Positions 34,489-43,319 of a stretch of DNA of 51,346 nt are shown piece after piece. Numbering within the stretch: the first letter of the stretch is position 1; every line of letters starts with the position of its first letter. The position numbers were made by a program, and so were the translations under genes. Source of the stretch: an uncultured Sphingomonadaceae bacterium (GTDB lineage Bacteria > Pseudomonadota > Alphaproteobacteria > Sphingomonadales > Sphingomonadaceae); contig CAMYJW010000004.1 in NCBI GenBank assembly GCA_947258815.1, forward strand, positions 1 to 51,346, given 5' to 3'. The notes beneath the pieces are model-generated. The model made no database searches, was not told where the DNA came from, and saw only the letters and a list, made by a program, of their open reading frames with translations.

Positions 34489-35718
34489 ATGCAATCCGCT
34501 GTCGACAATTTAGATTTCGACTGGGCACAACCTGGAGCATTGGGCGGCGACTATATTCGCCGAATGCTGCGCATCCAGCAAGCTGAACCGATATTCTGGA
34601 GCGATCATCAGCAAGCGTGGATCGTGACACGCCATGCCGACATTCTTGAGGGCCTGCAGAACCGCAAGCTCTCCAACCGGCGCTATCATCTTGAACTGGA
34701 AGCAAACGCACAGGATGCCGGATCGTCGGGATCCATGCTGGAAACAGTCCGGCGCTGGATGTTCAACAATGACGGGCGCGATCACATGCGCCTGCGAACG
34801 CTGTTGATGAAACCGTTTTCAAAGAGGCAGGCCGAAGACTTCCGGCCAATTTTCAGAGAGATGATGATTGCCCGAATGACCGCCTTGACGAACGGGCACA
34901 GTTTCAACTTCGCATCAGAATTCTCCCACAAGCTTGTGGCATCATCACTGTTGAAAATGCTGGGTTTTGAAAATGTCCTGTCCGCCGAACAGATGATTTC
35001 CATGGCGGAAACAATAGTTGCCGCACTTGTCACCGCCAGCGATGCAGATTCCGTTCGCAAGGCGGATCACACGATCGACCAATTGACGCCGATAATCCAG
35101 AACGAGATCGCGGCTCGCCGCGAAGCCCCGCGTGACGATCTTCTGTCCAGCTTAATCCATATCAGCGAAGCAGGCGATCGGCTGAGCGAAGAGGATATCA
35201 TTTCAATTTTTCACGTCTTGCTTCTCGCCGCTATCGATACGACGTCCAATTCAATGTCGCTGATGGTCGCCGAACTGGATAAGTCGCAGAAGCACAGAGA
35301 ATATATCCGGCAACACCCGGAACGCATCGGAGCAATCGTTGAAGAGCTGCAACGCTTTATCGACATGCAAAATCTGATGCACCGCATTGTTGGAGACGAT
35401 TTTGAATGGCACGGTAAACAGCTGAAGAAGGGGCAAATGATCTACCTGATGCTGGGGATCGGCAACTTCGATGCGAACGTCTATCCTGATCCGGAGAAGC
35501 TGGATTTTGAACGGGATCGCGGACAGATGCTGGCTTTCGCACCTGGCCTGCACCATTGTCTCGGCTTCAACATTGCCAGGATGGAGCTGGAAGAATTCCT
35601 GCTACACACCTACGTGAATTTCGAGAATGTCGAGGCACTCGAATCACCCACGTATCAAGCCAATCCAATGACGCGCTGTTTTGAAGAACTGCGGGTAAGG
35701 CTGATACCCCGAAACTGA
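34489..35718 (+). CDS. Cytochrome P450 with altered I-helix
   Basis: A 409-residue P450. The usual A-G-x-E/D-T-T motif reads A-A-I-D-T-T at 247-252, with Ala instead of Gly. E286/R289 form the E-x-x-R pair and F-A-P-G-L-H-H-C-L-G gives the heme ligand C357. It is divergent from the VOC gene, with two inverted candidate operators between them, and convergent with the second acyl-CoA ligase. Likely a hydroxylase; the Ala substitution may affect oxygen activation or substrate fit. Confidence 0.93.
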   Translation: MQSAVDNLDFDWAQPGALGGDYIRRMLRIQQAEPIFWSDHQQAWIVTRHADILEGLQNRKLSNRRYHLELEANAQDAGSSGSMLETVRRWMFNNDGRDHMRLRTLLMKPFSKRQAEDFRPIFREMMIARMTALTNGHSFNFASEFSHKLVASSLLKMLGFENVLSAEQMISMAETIVAALVTASDADSVRKADHTIDQLTPIIQNEIAARREAPRDDLLSSLIHISEAGDRLSEEDIISIFHVLLLAAIDTTSNSMSLMVAELDKSQKHREYIRQHPERIGAIVEELQRFIDMQNLMHRIVGDDFEWHGKQLKKGQMIYLMLGIGNFDANVYPDPEKLDFERDRGQMLAFAPGLHHCLGFNIARMELEEFLLHTYVNFENVEALESPTYQANPMTRCFEELRVRLIPRN

Positions 35719-35824
35719 AGGGCGATATAGGCCTTCCATTGCGAAGGTTCGCGGCAAGCATCCGAACACCACAGGCGGAGATTGCCCTCGCCCGACCGGA
35801 TGGGAAATGTGGTTTCCAAGCCTG

Positions 35825-37405
35825 TCAGGTTACACTGCGCGATTGATCCTTCCAATATGGCGCCCGCAGCGCCTTGCGATCAAGTTTTCCAAGCCCGGTG
35901 AGCGGCAGTTGTTCCATGAACTCCACTGACTTGGGTGCCCAGGGTGCGCCACGGCAGGCTTTCACATGTTCCTGCAGTTCCTCTGCCTCCACAGAGCAGC
36001 CTTCGCGCAATTTCACAAAAGCCTTCACTGCTTCACCCCACTTCGGATCGGGAACGCCGATCACGCCCGCCATCAGGACCGATGGATGGGAGGAAAGCGC
36101 ATCCTCCACTTCTCGAGGATAGATGTTGAAGCCCCCCGTGATGATCAAGTCTTTCGTGCGATCCACGATATAAAGAAAGCCCTGCTTGTCCCTGATGGCG
36201 ACATCGCCAGTGTGCAACCAATCGTCTTTGAACAACGCGGCTGTCAGTTCGGGCTGTTTCCAGTAACCACTACAACACAATGTCCCACGAACGCAGATCT
36301 CACCCGGCTCTCCAACCGGCACTTCCTGACCATGAGAATCGAGCAGACGCACGGTCGAAATCGCATTTGGTTTTCCGCACGATCCCAGAAGATCGGGGCG
36401 GGAAAGATCGTGATCGGCCTTGCGCAGGATCGAGATGACCTGTGGCACCTCAGTCTGGCCATAAAGTTGCAGGAAAATCGGCCCAAGCGCCTCCATGGCC
36501 GCCTTCAGTTGCGACGGCGAAATCGGCGCAGCACCGTAAATGACAAGTTCGAGCGAGGACAGATCAAACCGCTCGCGAACGTCCTTTGCTTCAACCAGCA
36601 GGCTGATGATCGTTGGCACCAGGAAGGTGGAGTTCAAAGAGAATTCCTGCACTTCGGAGCAAAAATTCTCGACCTCGAACCCGTTCAGGAAATGGGCACA
36701 TCCACCGCGCAGCATCACCGGATACAGCGTTATACCAGCAGCATGGCTGATCGGTGTTACAGCAGCGAAGCGTATTTCGGCTGGCCATTCCCATTCGCTG
36801 GCAATGATCGATGTCATTGCAGCGACACAACGATGTGACAGCATGACACCTTTCGATCGCCCCGTGGTTCCTCCGGTATATATCAGCCAGACCAGATCTT
36901 CAGGCTCGGTAGGATCAACCAGCTGCGCGGGCGCTGCAGTTGCGGCGCTTGCTACGATATCGACGGCACCGGGAACCGAATCGATCGAAAGAAACTGCGG
37001 CGTGTTGGTCAACCGCCCGATCAATGCCTGCCCTCGCTCACCAAACTTGCGCCCATCCACCAGCAGCGCATCGATTTCAGCATCCTGGCAGACGAAGAGC
37101 TGATCGTCTTCAGACGACATCGGGTGGATTGGAGTATAGCGGACACCCATTATATTCGCCGCGCATATCGATGGCCAGACAGCCGCACGGTTGGTCGTAA
37201 GTACAGCAATCGCGCTGCCGCGTTTCAGTCCCAGATCCGAAAATACCGTCATCGTCCGGGCGATGGCATCGCCAAGCTCAGCATATGTCATCGACATATT
37301 GCCATCCGATACGGCCAGCCTGGGACCGAAACGATGGATTGCATCGATAATGATCTGAGCAACGGAGCCTCCGCGCGAAACCGCCGGGACAGTTACTGGC
37401 TGCAT
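35825..37405 (-). CDS. Acyl-CoA synthetase (AMP-dependent ligase)
   Basis: A 526-residue ANL enzyme from the ATG at 37405; a longer frame to 37525 looks non-coding. Y-T-G-G-T-T-G-R-S-K-G at about 176-186 is the phosphate loop. Y-G-Q-T-E, L-H-T-G-D, D-R-T-K-D-L-I-I-T-G-G-F-N-I-Y and L-T-G-L-G-K-L-D-R-K with the catalytic Lys follow. It is longer than the other ligase (28517-27015) and not a close duplicate, so the two probably activate different acids. It is divergent from the amidohydrolase operon. Confidence 0.93.
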   Translation of the reverse strand: MQPVTVPAVSRGGSVAQIIIDAIHRFGPRLAVSDGNMSMTYAELGDAIARTMTVFSDLGLKRGSAIAVLTTNRAAVWPSICAANIMGVRYTPIHPMSSEDDQLFVCQDAEIDALLVDGRKFGERGQALIGRLTNTPQFLSIDSVPGAVDIVASAATAAPAQLVDPTEPEDLVWLIYTGGTTGRSKGVMLSHRCVAAMTSIIASEWEWPAEIRFAAVTPISHAAGITLYPVMLRGGCAHFLNGFEVENFCSEVQEFSLNSTFLVPTIISLLVEAKDVRERFDLSSLELVIYGAAPISPSQLKAAMEALGPIFLQLYGQTEVPQVISILRKADHDLSRPDLLGSCGKPNAISTVRLLDSHGQEVPVGEPGEICVRGTLCCSGYWKQPELTAALFKDDWLHTGDVAIRDKQGFLYIVDRTKDLIITGGFNIYPREVEDALSSHPSVLMAGVIGVPDPKWGEAVKAFVKLREGCSVEAEELQEHVKACRGAPWAPKSVEFMEQLPLTGLGKLDRKALRAPYWKDQSRSVT

Positions 37406-37647
37406 CTGACAATCACCCTTTGTTTTCCAGATGCAGAACCTAGGAATTGGCATCGTTCCTAGTCTGTCCTCACATGGAATATCCTGCGTAGCCTCATTTT
37501 TGCAAACTGGCCGTGGACGTCTCACGCTTCCAGTACGGACAAGATTTCAGATCAGATAAATGCATGGTGGGCAGATCATCACATCTCGCAAGCGGGAAGT
37601 CGCGGAGCGTCTTGCGCCCGTATCCCGCCGGACTGTCGGAGTAGACA

Positions 37648-38751
37648 ATGATTATCGATGCTCATGCGCACCTCGTTACCCCGCTTTCACTATTGGGGAT
37701 TCGTACAGGTTTGCAGGTTTCCGCCGGCCAGCATTCGCTGGAGTGGCTTCAGACGATGCTTCCCCAAGCCGATCTAGAAGCCTCTCTGGAGAAGAACATC
37801 AAGACGATGGATGCTGTCGGCACCGATATGCAGATCATCTCGCCGCGCCCGTTTACATTGATGCATTCGCACGATCGTTTCGAAGATATCGACACCTGGG
37901 TGCGTCTGCAAAACGACATTATTCATGGAAATGTTGAAAAGCATCCGACCCGCCTTCGTGGTATGGCCGGATTGCCGCAGATGCATGGAGCGCCTATCGA
38001 AACCTGTTTTGATGAACTGGATCGCTGCATCAACGAGCTGGAATTTGTCGGCATCCTCCTGAACCCCGATCCAGCTGAAGGCCTGCCTGGCGGTGTGCAT
38101 CTGGGAGAGAAATACTGGGATCCGCTCTGGGAAAAAGTGGCCGAGATGGATGTCCCTGTCCTGATCCACAGTGCCGGCTGCTGCGGCCGCGAAACTTATG
38201 ACGAACACTTCGCAACCGAAGAAAGCATGGCGATCACCAAGCTCGCACATACGGACATTTTTGATCGTTATCCCGATATCAAGATCATGGTCTCACACGG
38301 GGGTGGCGCGATCCCCTATCAGATCGGCCGCTGGCGTTCGCACTGGCTGATGTCCCAGGCGGCAACAAAGCCGCATATTGGTGCCTATATGGAAGCGCTG
38401 GCAGAGGCAGCCCAGGACGGACGCGATCATCCCGAGCGGCCCGACGATCTCGTGACTTTCGACCAGATGCTGCGCAAATTCTATTTCGATACAGACGTAC
38501 ATGACGCCACTTCTATGCAGCTATTGTTCGAAAAGGTTGGCGTCGATCGCTGTCTGTTCGGCACGGAACGTCCGGGCAGCGGCGGCGGTCTCGATCTGAA
38601 AACGGGGCGTCCGATGGACGATTTGAAATATACCATCGACAACATCGAAACCCTGTCACTGGCCGATCGCCGGGCTCTGTATCAGGACAATGCGCTCAAG
38701 GTCTTTACGCGCATACCAAAGGACATCGTCGAAGGCCGTCTGGATGGCTGA
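37648..38751 (+). CDS. Amidohydrolase-family protein (LigJ/ACMSD-like)
   Basis: A 367-residue amidohydrolase_2 TIM-barrel protein; relatives are hydratases or decarboxylases of ring-cleavage products. Metal ligands are H6 and H8 (D-A-H-A-H), H174 (V-L-I-H-S-A-G), H217 (V-S-H-G-G-G) and E307 in F-G-T-E-R-P-G. The last is Glu where ACMSD-type decarboxylases have Asp; 4-oxalomesaconate hydratase LigJ also uses Glu as I recall. It overlaps the next gene, a LigB-like dioxygenase, by 8 bases. A hydratase after ring cleavage is the best inference; a decarboxylase remains possible. Confidence 0.88.
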   Translation: MIIDAHAHLVTPLSLLGIRTGLQVSAGQHSLEWLQTMLPQADLEASLEKNIKTMDAVGTDMQIISPRPFTLMHSHDRFEDIDTWVRLQNDIIHGNVEKHPTRLRGMAGLPQMHGAPIETCFDELDRCINELEFVGILLNPDPAEGLPGGVHLGEKYWDPLWEKVAEMDVPVLIHSAGCCGRETYDEHFATEESMAITKLAHTDIFDRYPDIKIMVSHGGGAIPYQIGRWRSHWLMSQAATKPHIGAYMEALAEAAQDGRDHPERPDDLVTFDQMLRKFYFDTDVHDATSMQLLFEKVGVDRCLFGTERPGSGGGLDLKTGRPMDDLKYTIDNIETLSLADRRALYQDNALKVFTRIPKDIVEGRLDG

Positions 38752-39739
38752 AATTGTATTGGGTCTCGGCACTTCGCACAGTCCATTGCTGACAATGGAC
38801 GCTGATATGTGGGTCGAGCGCGCTAGCGATGATTTGAGAAATTCGGCGTTGACCACGTCGGACGGTCGCGTCATGAATTATGAAACCCTGCTTGCCGAGC
38901 GCGGACCAGGCCATACCGATCATTGCACCAAGGAGCATTTGACCAGACAGGTAGTCCAAAGCACAGCAGCGGTTGAGCGTCTCGTTGAAGAAGTCGCCCG
39001 CGTCAAACCCGATGTCGTCCTTGTCATCGGCGACGACCAGGACGAATTGTACAAGCCGGGCAATACGCCCAGCCTTGCCGTCTATCAGGGTCCTGAAATC
39101 GTCATGCGGCCGCTGGGCGAAATAATGCATGACCCTCCGCCATGGATGAAAATTGCGATCAGCGGCTATGCAATGGACCGGGCATACCGCTTCCCCTGCG
39201 ATGCAGAATTTGCGTTAGCACTGACAGAATGCCTGATGGAAGCCGGGGTGGATCTGGGCGTGCATACAGATATCCCGGACCCCATGATCGCAGCATTCGG
39301 CCACGCATTCGGATTCGTGACCCATCGATTGTTCGGCAATCAACAGATTCCTATCGTGCCACTTTTGCTCAACACCTATTTCCCACCAAACGTTATGCGT
39401 CCTTGGCGCGCTTATGAGGTCGGATGTAAGATCGCCGAAGCAGTAGCTGCCATTCCCGGTGACAAGCGTGTCGCAGTCATAGCCTCAGGCGGCCTGAGCC
39501 ATTTCGTTACCGACGCAGAGTTGGACAAAGGCGTACTTGAGGCGCTGCGCAAGAATGACAGGGAAGCTATTGAGAGTATTCCGATGGAAGCTCTGAAGGC
39601 CGGCTCTTCGGAAATTCTGTGTTGGGTTATGGGGGCTGGCGCTTGGAGCCACCTTCCCCACCGCTGGAGCGACTATCTCCCAGTCTATCGTACACCGGCC
39701 GGAACCGGGATTGGCCTGGGCTTTGCGGCTTGGGGATAA
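38744..39739 (+). CDS. LigB-family extradiol dioxygenase-like protein with altered metal site
   Basis: A 331-residue class III extradiol dioxygenase relative. H12 in G-T-S-H-S-P, the general acid H253 in G-G-L-S-H, and E290 in S-S-E-I-L-C-W align with LigB H12, H195 and E242. The remaining iron ligand of LigB (His61) aligns with Q99 in G-D-D-Q-D-E. The D-D-Q pattern occurs, from memory, in a subfamily annotated as extradiol dioxygenases, so the protein may still bind metal, but the reaction is open. It is translationally linked to the amidohydrolase (ATG 38744 before stop 38751). No separate LigA-type alpha subunit is present. Confidence 0.85.
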   Translation: MAEIVLGLGTSHSPLLTMDADMWVERASDDLRNSALTTSDGRVMNYETLLAERGPGHTDHCTKEHLTRQVVQSTAAVERLVEEVARVKPDVVLVIGDDQDELYKPGNTPSLAVYQGPEIVMRPLGEIMHDPPPWMKIAISGYAMDRAYRFPCDAEFALALTECLMEAGVDLGVHTDIPDPMIAAFGHAFGFVTHRLFGNQQIPIVPLLLNTYFPPNVMRPWRAYEVGCKIAEAVAAIPGDKRVAVIASGGLSHFVTDAELDKGVLEALRKNDREAIESIPMEALKAGSSEILCWVMGAGAWSHLPHRWSDYLPVYRTPAGTGIGLGFAAWG

Positions 39740-39815
39740 GCGGCATCGCAGCAACCGGAACTCCCGACAACGATCCTCTCAATCAAGAAGTGTTCAGCAA
39801 GATGGGGCCATTCAG

Positions 39816-40133
39816 ATGGTGCAGATTTCAGTAAAGCGCCTGTCGGGCGAGACGCAGGAGATAACCGCCGAGGAAGGCCTTACCTTGATGGAAGCGGTCC
39901 GTGATGCCGGTATCGACGAAATGCTGGCCCTTTGCGGAGGATGCTGTTCATGCAGCACGTGCCACATATTTGTCGCCCCTGTGTTTGCCGACCTTGCCGG
40001 GCCTGTCAGTGAACCGGAGGACGAATTGCTCGATAGCTCTGACCATCGGACACAGCGATCGCGTCTCGCCTGCCAGATTGAGGTGACCGCCAATCTTGAT
40101 GGCATGGTGATTGAACTCGCGCCCGAAGATTAA
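39816..40133 (+). CDS. Adrenodoxin-type [2Fe-2S] ferredoxin
   Basis: A 105-residue ferredoxin with ligands C40-x5-C46-x2-C49 and C86; extra Cys residues at 43 and 44 lie in the loop ([11 protein letters not shown]). This class donates electrons to P450s or Rieske oxygenases. It lies 76 bases after the LigB-like gene and 28 before an acyl-CoA dehydrogenase. Several oxygenases in the window lack a dedicated ferredoxin and could use it. The ATG at 39816 is the only good in-frame start. Confidence 0.93.
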   Translation: MVQISVKRLSGETQEITAEEGLTLMEAVRDAGIDEMLALCGGCCSCSTCHIFVAPVFADLAGPVSEPEDELLDSSDHRTQRSRLACQIEVTANLDGMVIELAPED

Positions 40134-40161
40134 GGCTTCCTGCAAGGTCAAAGGAATAACG

Positions 40162-41418
40162 ATGCCGAACGTAAGCGACACAAAACCGATCGGATCGGGC
40201 GTTCCTCCGCGACGCAGCGACCAGATATGGTCGGATGCCCATCTTCCAGAGGATGTGAAATCTGCCGCCAGGTTAGCCCGGAGCTTTGCTGAACAGCATC
40301 TCGCGCCGATCGCATATGAACTGAATACCACGCCGGAGCATCGTGACAATTTTCCCCACGAAGTGTTCTCGGCGATGCGCGATGCGGGGTTGTTCGCGAT
40401 CCCTTTCTCCAGAGATGTTGGCGGGCTAGGTTTGGAACACCCCACGCTGGCGCTGCTAGTGGTGCTCGAAGAACTGGCCTATTATTCGCCTGGCATCGCA
40501 TCCGCTCTTTATGACGCACAGATAATTCTGGTCGGGCAAACTCTCGCCCGGGCCGAGCCGCCAATTCGAAAGCAGTGGCTCCCGCGGATTGTGCGTGGAG
40601 AAATCGTCGCCTCTTTCGCCACCAGCGAACCTGATGCAAGCACCGACCTTTCGGCTAGGTCAATGCAAACCATCGCAACGCGCGTGAATGGCGGATGGCA
40701 GATCGACGGTCGAAAGCGCTGGATAACTAATGCCGTAGCCGCCGATATCATTCTCGTGCTCGCGCGAATACCAGATGAAGAGCAGATCTTCTTGCTGGTC
40801 GAAACCGCCAGGGGCGGCGTAACGATTGGCGATCCCGATATCAAAATGGGAAACCACCCTCAGCTCACCTCCGATATTGTATTCGAAAACTGCTTTGTGC
40901 CGGATAGTAATGTGATCGGGGAGCCCGGCAGCGGGCTTCGATCGGCATTGTCCGCACTTATGCTGGGACGCATCGGAATTGGCGCTGTTGGTGTGGGCAT
41001 GGCCCAGGCAGCGTTCGATTTCGCCTGCGACCACATGACCCGGCGCACGGTATTCGGAAAGGAACTGGCGCGTTTCCAGCATTGGCAATTCACCTTTGCA
41101 GATCACGCCATCGGTATCGAACAGGCGCGTTCGCTGTACCAGAAAGCCGGAGATATCTTCGATGCTGACGGCAATGCCGAGATCGAGGCTGCGATGGCCA
41201 AGATAACCGGCTCGTCCCTCGCCGTGGATGTAGCTCGCGACGCTATTCAGGTTTGTGGAGCATCAGGCTTTGTGCGTTCTATCGGGGCAACCGGCGAACA
41301 ACGAGCCTTGGAATCCATCTATCGCGACGCAAAAATCGGTGAGATCTACGAAGGGGCAAACGAAATTCAGAAATGGATTATCGCCCGCCGCATCTTTGGA
41401 CGGAATTTGACCGGCTAA
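40162..41418 (+). CDS. Acyl-CoA dehydrogenase (MCAD-type active site)
   Basis: A 418-residue FAD enzyme. It starts at the ATG at 40162 behind AAAGGA. F-A-T-S-E-P-D-A-S-T-D at about 152-162 and W-I-T-N at 187-190 are substrate/flavin motifs, R-T-V-F-G-K is at about 295-300, and E397 in I-Y-E-G-A-N-E-I-Q is the usual catalytic base. The base position differs from the other acyl-CoA dehydrogenase in the window (12398-11229), so the two likely act on different chain shapes. It is last in the rightward amidohydrolase operon. Confidence 0.94.
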   Translation: MPNVSDTKPIGSGVPPRRSDQIWSDAHLPEDVKSAARLARSFAEQHLAPIAYELNTTPEHRDNFPHEVFSAMRDAGLFAIPFSRDVGGLGLEHPTLALLVVLEELAYYSPGIASALYDAQIILVGQTLARAEPPIRKQWLPRIVRGEIVASFATSEPDASTDLSARSMQTIATRVNGGWQIDGRKRWITNAVAADIILVLARIPDEEQIFLLVETARGGVTIGDPDIKMGNHPQLTSDIVFENCFVPDSNVIGEPGSGLRSALSALMLGRIGIGAVGVGMAQAAFDFACDHMTRRTVFGKELARFQHWQFTFADHAIGIEQARSLYQKAGDIFDADGNAEIEAAMAKITGSSLAVDVARDAIQVCGASGFVRSIGATGEQRALESIYRDAKIGEIYEGANEIQKWIIARRIFGRNLTG

Positions 41419-41449
41419 ACTGCCTCTAGGGTTTTGAAGGCCAGGCAGT
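41419..41449. terminator. Weak hairpin between convergent genes
   Basis: ACTGCCT at 41419-41425 pairs with AGGCAGT at 41443-41449 around a 17-base loop, directly after the acyl-CoA dehydrogenase stop and ahead of the convergent RraA stop. There is no strong U-run, so it is at best a modest bidirectional terminator. Confidence 0.3.
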
Positions 41450-41482
41450 GTCTCCAACAGACTGCCCTCGGCATTCGAACCG

Positions 41483-42139
41483 CTATTTTTGGACCCTGGT
41501 CTGGAGCTTGTGGTAGTTGAATTGTGTCCGCGCTTCACGCAGACTCATGCCACCATCGATCGCCTTGCGGATATTCTCCTCGGCCTCGGCGACCTCTTTT
41601 GCTGCCGCAAGAATCTCTTCGATGCGGCCGGCCGGGGCGGCAACGATCCCGTCACCGTCACCACGCAGCCAATCGCCCTGAGCCACGCATATCCCACCGA
41701 TATCCACGGGCTCGCCCATCGCTTCCACGCGAACCCGGTCTTTGCCGGTTCGCATCCACGTGCCTTTTGAAAAGATCGGGAACTTCACTTCGATCGCCCG
41801 GTCTATGTCGCGGCTGACGCCGTCGATAACCGCGCCGGAGACGCCGCGTCGCTTGGCTGTGGAGGTCAACAAGTCACCCCAGACGGTCGCATCCATGCGC
41901 CCGCCATTATCAATTACCACGACCTGTCCGGCCTCAACATCGTCAATGTAGTCACCCACCGTTCCGCCATCGATTCCAATAGGACCATAGCGCAAGGTGA
42001 AGGCGCGTCCGACCAGGCTGAAGGAGCGGTCCAGCGGCAAAATCTCAGCACATTGGCAGGGGATACCGAGCCGGTCCATGGCGTCGCTCAAATCGGTGCA
42101 GCTAAGGGCGGCCAGACGTTCTTCGATCGTTGTTGACAT
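41483..42139 (-). CDS. RraA-family protein, probable HMG/CHA-type aldolase (intact motif)
   Basis: A 218-residue RraA-like protein. The D-x20-R-D signature associated with 4-hydroxy-4-methyl-2-oxoglutarate/4-carboxy-4-hydroxy-2-oxoadipate aldolases is intact: D89 in W-G-D-L-L, then R110-D111 in G-V-S-R-D. Such enzymes split oxo acids to pyruvate, fitting a ring-cleavage lower pathway like LigK. Its ATG shares a base with the stop of the RraA gene upstream (42139). It is the last gene in a leftward set of three RraA proteins and one RidA. Confidence 0.88.
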   Translation of the reverse strand: MSTTIEERLAALSCTDLSDAMDRLGIPCQCAEILPLDRSFSLVGRAFTLRYGPIGIDGGTVGDYIDDVEAGQVVVIDNGGRMDATVWGDLLTSTAKRRGVSGAVIDGVSRDIDRAIEVKFPIFSKGTWMRTGKDRVRVEAMGEPVDIGGICVAQGDWLRGDGDGIVAAPAGRIEEILAAAKEVAEAEENIRKAIDGGMSLREARTQFNYHKLQTRVQK

Positions 42140-42801
42140 CAATCCTGTCCTCCATGGAGCATCTCTTCGTAATTTCTTCCCATCACCTCGGACACAGGCG
42201 AGCCTTCGCGTATCGCTTCGGCCATCAATGCCTCTTTGCGCGCCAGCTTTTCTGCAATCGTGATAACCTCATCCGCACGTGACGCGGGGATGAAGCAGAT
42301 TCCGCTGCCATCGGCCAAAACGAGATCGTTGGGCTGCACAGCGATGCCGCAGATCCCGATTGGAATGTTCCAATCCTCTTCGACGACCCTGCCTCGTGCA
42401 GTCCGGCTCACATTGTCCTTTGCGTAAACGGGGAAAGCCATCTCGCGGGCTTCATCGATATCGCGACAAGCGCCATCGGTAACGACACCGGCCACGCTTC
42501 GATTGCTGGCAGCGAGCGTCAGGATACCGCCCCAGGAACCCATTTCAGTGCGCCCGGCATTGTCAATGACGATGACCGATTCTGGCCCGCTTGCCTCTAT
42601 AGCGGCGGTGCATAAGTGGCGTTTCGATACAACATCGCCCGCAGGGACCAGCTTTACCGTGACCGCTCGTCCGGCGACGCGGCGAGGAACGCTGACCTCG
42701 CGCAGCGCCGATGTCACGCCATCGATACCACAACTGTCCATCGCATCCGAAACAGCGCAGCTATCCAGCTGCCCCAACCTCTTCACCAGTTCATCGCTCA
42801 T
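42139..42801 (-). CDS. RraA-family protein with Asp-to-Gly change in the aldolase motif
   Basis: A 220-residue RraA-like protein, sister to the one at 42139-41483. At the first position of the D-x20-R-D motif it has G92 (S-W-G-G-I-L), while R113-D114 (A-C-R-D) remain. Aldolase activity is therefore doubtful; an oxaloacetate-decarboxylase-like, altered or structural role is possible. Trimeric RraA proteins could in principle mix with the neighbouring copy. The ATG at 42801 is used; a GTG is directly in front. Confidence 0.86.
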   Translation of the reverse strand: MSDELVKRLGQLDSCAVSDAMDSCGIDGVTSALREVSVPRRVAGRAVTVKLVPAGDVVSKRHLCTAAIEASGPESVIVIDNAGRTEMGSWGGILTLAASNRSVAGVVTDGACRDIDEAREMAFPVYAKDNVSRTARGRVVEEDWNIPIGICGIAVQPNDLVLADGSGICFIPASRADEVITIAEKLARKEALMAEAIREGSPVSEVMGRNYEEMLHGGQD

Positions 42802-42923
42802 CACATCGCCTTACCGTTTGCATTCTTGAGAAAGATAAGAACCCTCGTTGTCCCGTAAGCTTGCGCACCAACTGAAACGCGCCGCGTCAACCATTGCAAG
42901 ACGCAGGATTGCCGACCACTTCT

Positions 42924-43319
42924 TCAGTCCAGCGCCATGGCAAGTGCGTCGCACTGGACCAACATTCCCCCGGGCAAATCGGCGGAAAGAACGTGACGAG
43001 CCGGACGCGATTTCTCATCGGGAAACAAGGCGACCCACGGCTCGTTCAACACCGCCCTCGCCTCGGGCGTAGCGATCCAGACGGTTACTTTCAGGATCGT
43101 TTGAGAACTTCCGCCCGCAGCCGTCACGATGGCTTCCAGATTTTCAAACATCAGCCTGGCCTGCTCAGCCGCATCATCAGGGATCACGCCCGTTTCCCGG
43201 TTCACGCCGCACACCCCTCCTGTCGCGATCATCGGCCCCACACGTGACGCAGTCGGAATCGGGAGGTTCGCGTGAATGTGTCCTGGGACCTGTATGCTTT
43301 TTCTGTCAGGATTCGTCAT
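42924..43319 (-). CDS. RidA (YjgF/YER057c/UK114)-family protein
   Basis: A 131-residue protein of the RidA fold. E-N-L-E-A-I-V-T-A-A-G-G at about 59-70 and R-P-A-R-H-V-L with R108 at the conserved Arg position support it; the usual Glu near the C-terminus is Asp (Q-C-D-A-L-A). Classical RidA hydrolyses reactive enamines, but relatives in aromatic catabolism act as deaminases, hydrolases or tautomerases. Its ATG overlaps the stop of the upstream RraA gene (ATGA at 43316-43319). A tautomerase/hydrolase role beside aldolases is inferred. Confidence 0.88.
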   Translation of the reverse strand: MTNPDRKSIQVPGHIHANLPIPTASRVGPMIATGGVCGVNRETGVIPDDAAEQARLMFENLEAIVTAAGGSSQTILKVTVWIATPEARAVLNEPWVALFPDEKSRPARHVLSADLPGGMLVQCDALAMALD

